Of a DNA stretch of 64,000 nt, positions 58,521 to 64,000 are shown piece by piece. Origin of the DNA: Rhodopirellula baltica SH 1 (GTDB taxonomy: Bacteria > Planctomycetota > Planctomycetia > Pirellulales > Pirellulaceae); NCBI RefSeq assembly GCF_000196115.1, contig NC_005027.1:3410001-3474000 (forward strand), read 5' to 3'. Both the position numbers and the translations under genes were made by a program. How positions within the stretch are numbered: position 1 is the stretch's first letter; each line of letters opens with the position of its first letter. The notes beneath the pieces were generated by a model, which was given only the letters and a program-made list of their open reading frames with translations, was not told the origin of the DNA and searched no databases.

Positions 58521-58774
58521 TCCATTACCTACTGGATGCAAACCGTGGTGTGTCGATCGGGATCGCACATGCGACAAGAAACCGAAAGGTTCCAACGAAC
58601 CTCGCGTCAATCCTTTTGAACTCAAAACGAACCAGCCATGGTAACTTTTTCGAGTCTTCTTGGCAGCAACCGAGGATTTCCGCGAGTCGCACTCTCGAAG
58701 CGGGGCTCCAGACCGTATCATCATGCGTTGGGCTGCTCACGAGGATGCGGCCACAAACTTTTCGACTTGTGTAG

Positions 58775-61075
58775 GTGGAGCCGCTGACGGTGGACACGTA
58801 TCTGATCATCCTGATTGTTCTAGTCGCCTTGTTGGCCATCGCGATCGCAATGGCCGTCTGGAAGCCGCGATTGTTTGTTCGCTGCTTGTTCCGTCCGGTG
58901 TTAGAAATTTTCTACCGGAAACGAGTTGTCGGTTTAGAGAACTTCCCGACCGAAGGCGGTTGTCTCTTGGTCAGCAATCACACCTCGTGGATCGACGGCA
59001 TTTTGATCCTTTGGGCCCTGCCGCGAAATGTTCGCTTCGTGGTCGACGGCAGCAATTTCACTTCGAAAATTGGCGACTACCTCGGCCGAGCCTTCGACAC
59101 AATTTTCATGATGGGCGGTCCCAAGTCGATTGGGCGAGCCATTCGTGACGCTCGCGAAGGCCTGAATAATGGCGACGTGGTGGGCATTTTTCCTGAAGGA
59201 ACCATCACGCGAACCGGGCAATTGCAGGCGTTCCGTCCGGGAATGAGCAAGATTCTGAAGAACACCGACGCGAAGATCGTTCCGGTTCATTTGGAAGGAA
59301 TGTGGGGCAGCATTTTCAGTTTTTCCGGCGGCAAATACTTTTGGAAATGGCCCGACAAATTCCGTCGCACCATCACTGTTTACGTCGGCGAACCTCTCCC
59401 TGCCGACGCCCCCATTTCCGCCGTTCGTGGCAAGGTTCAGGCATTGGGTTCAAAGGCCCAAATCGATCACCGTCGTGAATTTCCTGTTTTGGCACGACAA
59501 GTCCTTCGGGTTTGGCGACGCCGAGGCAAACGCTTGCAAGCCGCCGACACCTTGGGCACCGAAGTTGGTGGCCGAAAGCTGTTGATCAACACGCTCGCTC
59601 TTCGTCGATGTCTTCATCGCGAAGTGTTCGCCAAAGATGAGCAGTTCGTCGGCATACTACTTCCTCCAAGTGTTGGTGCCGTCGCGGTCAATGTTGCTCT
59701 TGCCGCCGATCGTCGTGTCAGTGCGAACCTGAACTACACGGTCAGCAGCGACGTGATGAACCACTGCATCCGTGACGTGGGAATCAAGCACGTGCTGACA
59801 AGCGACCGGTTCCTGGAAAAGATCGATGTGGAACTGGATGCCGAGATCGTTTCGTTGGACAAGCTGAAAGAGAAAGTCAGCTTGGCCGACAAAGTCATCG
59901 CTGCTCTGCAAGCGACGATCGTGCCCAGCTGGTTGCTTGACCGAATTTTGGGGCTCAATAAAGTTCAAAGCGACGACCTGCTGACCGTGATCTTCACCAG
60001 CGGTTCCACCGGAATGCCAAAGGGCGTTCTGCTGTCCAACGCGAACGTCAGCCACAACGTCGATGCGGTCAATCGCGCCATTCGGCTCAACACCGAGGAC
60101 GTCGTCATCGGCGTCCTGCCGTTCTTCCATTCGTTTGGCTACGCGGTCACGCTTTGGGCCGCACAAACGCTCGGCCCCGCGGGCGTTTATCACTTCAACC
60201 CGTTGGATTCCAAACAAATCGGCAAACTCGCTGAGAAGTACAAAGCCACCGTCTTGCTTGGCACGCCAACCTTCATGCGTGGATATCTCCGCCGCATCAC
60301 ACCGGAACAATTCAAAACGCTGAACGTCGCGGTCGTTGGTGCAGAAAAAATGCCCGCGGATCTGTTTGACGCATTTGAAAAACGCTTTGGCGTTCGCCCC
60401 GTCGAAGGATACGGCACGACCGAAATGAGCCCATTGGTCAGCGTCAACATTCCGCCCTCACGATCGGCTGCGAAATTCCAACCCGACCGCGTTGAAGGCA
60501 GTGTCGGACGCCCATTGCCCGGCATCTCAGCACGAATCGTTTCGCCCGACGATGGAACCGAACTGGACGCGGGTGAAGATGGAATGCTGCTGGTAACCGG
60601 CCCAAATGTGATGCGAGGTTACGCGAACCGCGATGACCTAACGCAAACTGCCGTCGTCGATGGCTGGTACACAACCGGCGATATCGCCCACATCGACGGC
60701 GATGGATTCCTGCACATCACCGGTCGTCTGAGCCGTTTCTCGAAGATCGCTGGCGAGATGGTGCCGCACGTTCGCATTGAAGAAGAACTTGGCAAACTGC
60801 TAGCCGATGGCGATGACGACGACCAAGTGCGAGTCTGTGTCACCGCGGTTCCGTGCGAACGCAAAGGGGAACGCATCATCGTCTTGCATCTTCCAACATC
60901 CCAGACACCGGATTCGCTGCGAGAAGGATTGAAGGCCGCAGGATTGGCCAATCTGTTCATCCCGTCGGCCGACAGTTTCTTTGAAGTTGATGAGATTCCA
61001 TTGCTTGGAACCGGCAAATTGGACCTCAAGGGCGCTCGAGACCGTGCGAGCGAATTGACGATGGCGAGCTGCTAA
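58775..61075 (+). CDS. Fused 1-acylglycerol-3-phosphate acyltransferase/acyl-CoA(ACP) synthetase
   Basis: 766 residues. Residues ~1-30 form a membrane helix. The PlsC-type domain has NHTSWID (NHxxxxD) and VGIFPEGTITRTG. From ~265 comes an adenylating enzyme: FTSGSTGMPKGV, VEGYGTTEMSP, YTTGDIAHIDGDGFL and a C-terminal lysine in LGTGKLDLKG. This is like the Aas enzyme of phospholipid turnover but without the transporter domain, and it may reacylate lysophospholipids. Start GTG 58775; GTG 58790 is an alternative. Confidence 0.9.
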   Translation: MEPLTVDTYLIILIVLVALLAIAIAMAVWKPRLFVRCLFRPVLEIFYRKRVVGLENFPTEGGCLLVSNHTSWIDGILILWALPRNVRFVVDGSNFTSKIGDYLGRAFDTIFMMGGPKSIGRAIRDAREGLNNGDVVGIFPEGTITRTGQLQAFRPGMSKILKNTDAKIVPVHLEGMWGSIFSFSGGKYFWKWPDKFRRTITVYVGEPLPADAPISAVRGKVQALGSKAQIDHRREFPVLARQVLRVWRRRGKRLQAADTLGTEVGGRKLLINTLALRRCLHREVFAKDEQFVGILLPPSVGAVAVNVALAADRRVSANLNYTVSSDVMNHCIRDVGIKHVLTSDRFLEKIDVELDAEIVSLDKLKEKVSLADKVIAALQATIVPSWLLDRILGLNKVQSDDLLTVIFTSGSTGMPKGVLLSNANVSHNVDAVNRAIRLNTEDVVIGVLPFFHSFGYAVTLWAAQTLGPAGVYHFNPLDSKQIGKLAEKYKATVLLGTPTFMRGYLRRITPEQFKTLNVAVVGAEKMPADLFDAFEKRFGVRPVEGYGTTEMSPLVSVNIPPSRSAAKFQPDRVEGSVGRPLPGISARIVSPDDGTELDAGEDGMLLVTGPNVMRGYANRDDLTQTAVVDGWYTTGDIAHIDGDGFLHITGRLSRFSKIAGEMVPHVRIEEELGKLLADGDDDDQVRVCVTAVPCERKGERIIVLHLPTSQTPDSLREGLKAAGLANLFIPSADSFFEVDEIPLLGTGKLDLKGARDRASELTMASC

Positions 61076-61112
61076 GCGGTGAGCGGGATCGTTCATTCGC
61101 GTGGGCAAGCGA

Positions 61113-61451
61113 TCAACTGGTCGGACTTCCGATCTCGTCTTCGAGACTGACCGGCGAATTCAGATCGATGGCCTCAAATCGACTGCGATACAGCAGACGT
61201 TCCCACCATCGGGCCTTTCGCAAAGAAAGATCGTCGGCACTCACCCAGTGTCGTTTGCCGCGACGCGTGCAAATTTTCAACCGGTTGTCATCCAGGACCT
61301 CTTCCACCACCCAGTACTTCTCTACGACGTACCGGTAGGTGTTGCCTTTTCCTGCGGCATGAACGTCGGATGCTCGTGGCCCCGGAGAAACACTGCTCTT
61401 TTGTTTCCGGTAGATCACCCAGTCGTTTCGCTGAAATTGATTTGCAGCCAA
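61113..61451 (-). CDS. Hypothetical protein, small, basic
   Basis: 112 residues from a TTG at 61451 preceded by AGGAACGACA, a good ribosome site. It has alternating strands (DWVIYRKQKSS, YVVEKYWVVEEVLDDNRLKI) and a basic CTRRGKRHWVSADDL, then a short acidic tail. The pattern resembles a small beta-barrel binding protein, but I recognise no family. It is convergent with the acyltransferase-ligase gene. Confidence 0.6.
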   Translation of the reverse strand: MAANQFQRNDWVIYRKQKSSVSPGPRASDVHAAGKGNTYRYVVEKYWVVEEVLDDNRLKICTRRGKRHWVSADDLSLRKARWWERLLYRSRFEAIDLNSPVSLEDEIGSPTS

Positions 61452-61735
61452 TGTCGTTCCTGAGGCGTGGACTTGAGACAGGTTACCTGCCCCAAATGAT
61501 CGCAGCTTTCAGAAAAGGACACAATTGGTGAGGCAGCCGATGTCTTCGAGAACGCGAAATCGCTTCCAGGAATTCCCTCGAAGCGATTCGCGACTGCATG
61601 CCGTCAGTTGATTGAGTCGAAATTCGCGATACAGCGACCGGCCGTCGTGTATCGGCCATGGGTTCGTGACAGCGACAAGCACGGCCAACTTCGACCGCGA
61701 CCAACTTCGTGGGGATGATAAATGAACAGCGCCGA

Positions 61736-62863
61736 CTACTTCGCTGAGAAGTGAAACACGGTTGTCGTGTCGTACTTGTCGCCCGGTTTCAAAATTGCGG
61801 AGGGAAACGTTGATTGATTAGGGCTATCCGGGTAGTGCTGAGTCTCCAAGCAGAATCCACCGCGATGAACGTAGGACTTGCCTGACTTCCCCACCAAGCG
61901 ACCGTCCAGAAAGTTTCCACAGTAAAACTGAATCCCCGGTTCACTGGTGTGAATTTCCATTGTTCGCCCTGTCGTCGGCTCGAAAACTCGCGCCGCCAAC
62001 GTCAGGTCGCCCTCTTTGTCGGATGAATCCAACACGAAGTTGTGGTCATACCCCAAACCGAATTCGAGCTGTTCGTTTTCCATGCCCACATCTCGTCCAA
62101 TCGCTTTCGCTTTTCGAAAGTCGAACGGCGTCCCCTCGACATTGCGAAGTTCTCCTGTGGGAATCAATGTCGAATCAACCGGAGTGAACTTCGACGCATT
62201 CAACATCAGCTCATGATCGAGAATCGTGCCGTTGCCTTCACCGGCCAAATTGAAATACGTGTGCTGGGTCAAATTTACCGGGGTGGCCTTATCTGTTGTC
62301 GCTTCGTAGCGGACGATCAATTTGTTCTCGTCCGTCCACTGGTAGGTCACCGCAACTTGCAGATTGCCTGGATAACCTTCTTCACCGTCTTTGGCCAAAT
62401 AAGTCATTTTCAGTGCTGGTTTGCCATTCACCGCGGTCGGTTCGGCGTCCCAAACAACTTTGTCAAAACCGATCACGCCGCCATGCAGATGGTTGGGTCC
62501 GTTGTTGGTTGCCAACGAATACGTCTCACCATTCAACGAGAACTCACCATTGGCGATACGGTTGCCGTAGCGTCCAACGATGGCACCGAAGTAAGGCTTG
62601 TCGACCGCATTGATGTAACTCTCAACAGAGTCGTACCCTAATGCGACATCCCCCAGTTTCCCATCGCGATCGGGTACCACGATCGATGTCACGATCGCGC
62701 CGAAGTTCGTGATTTGTACCTTCGCACCCGATTGGTTCTCGAGCGTGTACAGCTCGATCGAATCAAAGTCTTCGACTTGCATTTGATCTTGCGCGGTGAT
62801 CGGATTGGCGAGGCAACCAAGCATCAACAAACCGGCGAACCATTTTGCATTGAATCGGTTCAT
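61736..62863 (-). CDS. galM: Aldose 1-epimerase (mutarotase), exported
   Basis: 375 residues from the ATG at 62863. A signal peptide (KWFAGLLMLGCLANPITAQ) may be a lipobox because of MLGC. Catalytic histidines are in NGPNHLHGG and TQHTYFNLAG, and the catalytic glutamate is in GFCLETQHYPDSPNQ. It interconverts alpha and beta hexoses outside the cytoplasm. It starts 67 bp after a sodium/solute symporter gene on the same strand, suggesting a sugar-uptake unit. Confidence 0.95.
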   Translation of the reverse strand: MNRFNAKWFAGLLMLGCLANPITAQDQMQVEDFDSIELYTLENQSGAKVQITNFGAIVTSIVVPDRDGKLGDVALGYDSVESYINAVDKPYFGAIVGRYGNRIANGEFSLNGETYSLATNNGPNHLHGGVIGFDKVVWDAEPTAVNGKPALKMTYLAKDGEEGYPGNLQVAVTYQWTDENKLIVRYEATTDKATPVNLTQHTYFNLAGEGNGTILDHELMLNASKFTPVDSTLIPTGELRNVEGTPFDFRKAKAIGRDVGMENEQLEFGLGYDHNFVLDSSDKEGDLTLAARVFEPTTGRTMEIHTSEPGIQFYCGNFLDGRLVGKSGKSYVHRGGFCLETQHYPDSPNQSTFPSAILKPGDKYDTTTVFHFSAK

Positions 62864-62929
62864 TCCATCTCTCCAAGAAGCGACAAACATGATTTTGAAT
62901 TTGAAAGTTAGCCGAAGGTAACAACGGAT

Positions 62930-64000
62930 CTAGATCGCAAAGAAAGCGTAGACGCCAAGGCACAACAGAACCAAAACGCCTCCGACGTACGGTGCTGGTT
63001 TCCACGGCGTTAAGTCAACAAGCTTGGCATCTCGTTGCTCGTACGGCGAATCACGGCGAATTCCCATCGCCACCATGACCAATTGCATCACGATCAAAAA
63101 TGCAAACACGGCTCCCATGTAGTGGAAACCATTGACGAACGTGGCTTCCAACCATCCATCTTCGCCACCGCCAAAGAACGTACCGATCACCATCAGGACC
63201 AAGCCAACGATCAACGCAGCCATCGCGGATCGTCCGTCTGCGGTTTTATGGAACAACCCCAACAGAATGACGGAAGCTAGCGGGATGAAGTACACACCGT
63301 TCAATCCTTGGAAAAAGCTGAACACTCCGTCGCGTCCATAAAACACCAACGGTGCCGCGATTACGGCAAAGATGGCGACAACAAAGCTGCAAACCTGACC
63401 CGAGAAGCGAACCTGTTTGGTGGTCGCATCCGGTCGAATGTATTGCTTGTAAACGTCCAGCGAAAACAATGTTGCTGCAGAGTTCAGCACGGAGTTGAAG
63501 GTGGAAAGGATGGAACCAATGACGACCGCTGCGAAGAAACCCAGCAGCCACTCAGGCAACACTCGAGCGACCAAAGCACCGTAGGCCTGACTGGAATTCC
63601 AATCGCCATCGGAATTGGTTCCGACCGCATCGATCATTTGTTGATCGTTCGCGGTGACGACTAAATAGGCCGCCGCAATTCCCGGCAGCACCAAAATCAA
63701 CGGCGCCAAGATTTTGAAGAACGCCGCCAGCAAAACGCCCTTTTGACCTTCGGCCAAATTCTTGGCACCAAACGTTCGCTGAATGATCTGCTGGTTGGTG
63801 GTCCAGTAGAAAAAATTCAGCAACAACACTCCCGTGAACAACGTTGGCCAGTGAGTGGACTCATTATCCGCCCCGAGTGACCGAAAGGCGTCCGGGTCGG
63901 CTGCGTCGATTTTCTGAAGGGCCCCGCTGATTCCACCGTCATCGCCAGCGACGACCTGCAGTGAAAAGTAGGTGATCATCAAACCGCCGACGAGCAGCCC
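62930..64000 (-). CDS. Sodium/solute symporter (SSS family), partial at right edge
   Basis: The 5' end lies beyond the window; 356 residues are visible, open to base 64000. Motifs include FFYWTTNQQIIQRTFGAKNLAEGQKGVLLAA and GSILSTFNSVLNSAATLFSLDVYK, both characteristic of SLC5/SSS transporters of the SglT kind. About eight helices remain. Beside an aldose 1-epimerase it most likely imports a hexose with sodium. Confidence 0.92.
   Translation of the reverse strand, partial: GLLVGGLMITYFSLQVVAGDDGGISGALQKIDAADPDAFRSLGADNESTHWPTLFTGVLLLNFFYWTTNQQIIQRTFGAKNLAEGQKGVLLAAFFKILAPLILVLPGIAAAYLVVTANDQQMIDAVGTNSDGDWNSSQAYGALVARVLPEWLLGFFAAVVIGSILSTFNSVLNSAATLFSLDVYKQYIRPDATTKQVRFSGQVCSFVVAIFAVIAAPLVFYGRDGVFSFFQGLNGVYFIPLASVILLGLFHKTADGRSAMAALIVGLVLMVIGTFFGGGEDGWLEATFVNGFHYMGAVFAFLIVMQLVMVAMGIRRDSPYEQRDAKLVDLTPWKPAPYVGGVLVLLCLGVYAFFAI

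Noticed and set aside
59480..59510. TGGCACG sequence resembling a sigma-54 -24 element
   Set aside because: It is within coding sequence and has no GC at the proper -12 spacing.
1..64000. Search for CRISPR, insertion sequences, prophage and tRNA/rRNA genes
   Set aside because: No repeat-spacer pattern, transposase, integrase or structural RNA other than the SRP RNA was seen by reading.

Overview
The window looks like a chromosomal segment of a planctomycete close to Rhodopirellula (Pirellulaceae). The evidence is a DUF1549/DUF1553 cytochrome-like gene paired with a DUF1501 gene, a short ECF sigma factor of the Rhodopirellula/Verrucomicrobium type next to a FecR/LamG membrane protein, a giant Calx-beta/DUF4465 protein ending in a dockerin-like domain, frequent GTG and TTG starts, few Shine-Dalgarno sites and a mid-50s GC content by eye. 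I see no insertion sequence, prophage, CRISPR array, tRNA or rRNA.

Layout. 1-5.1 kb: C-terminal part of a giant surface/secreted protein, with a DUF1289 gene overlapping its stop. 5.2-12.4 kb: a small membrane protein, an NAD-dependent epimerase, the GTPase TypA/BipA, a histidine phosphatase, and an ABC exporter pair whose permease is fused to a CPBP intramembrane protease. 12.4-17.1 kb: an exopolysaccharide block, with a WecA/MraY-type phosphosugar transferase divergent from a lipoprotein gene and a Wza-like export gene that ends in a clear terminator. 17.2-24.7 kb: RluA-type pseudouridine synthase, a short RecQ-like helicase, dihydropteroate synthase coupled to a HemN-like radical SAM protein, a PQQ-propeller protein, and a fused AroD-AroE enzyme.

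24.8-31.9 kb is one minus-strand array that starts with a small SRP RNA gene (not protein coding) and continues dnaX-ybaB-recR-rpoN-htrA-PLP enzyme. The first part has the Bacillus-like order scr-dnaX-yaaK-recR. dnaX carries a run of ten A with stop codons a few codons later in both alternative frames, the arrangement expected for making a short gamma form beside tau.

32.1-45.9 kb is dominated by one 3665-residue polyketide synthase/non-ribosomal peptide synthetase with the order KS-AT-DH-ER-KR-ACP-C-A-PCP-TE. It is packed between an FtsX-type permease (3 nt upstream) and a RarD/EamA transporter (8 nt overlap), so the three genes look like one biosynthesis-and-transport operon, probably for an N-acyl amino acid or similar lipopeptide. 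This is the strongest candidate for undescribed biology.

46.2-64 kb: a BPSS1187-like hydrolase; the PSD1-DUF1501 pair divergent from the ECF sigma/FecR-LamG pair, with a 9-bp inverted repeat between them; an overlapping hpt-glycosyltransferase-glycosyltransferase operon; a YceH homologue; an acyltransferase-acyl ligase fusion; two small unknown genes; and an aldose 1-epimerase next to a sodium/solute symporter that runs off the right edge.
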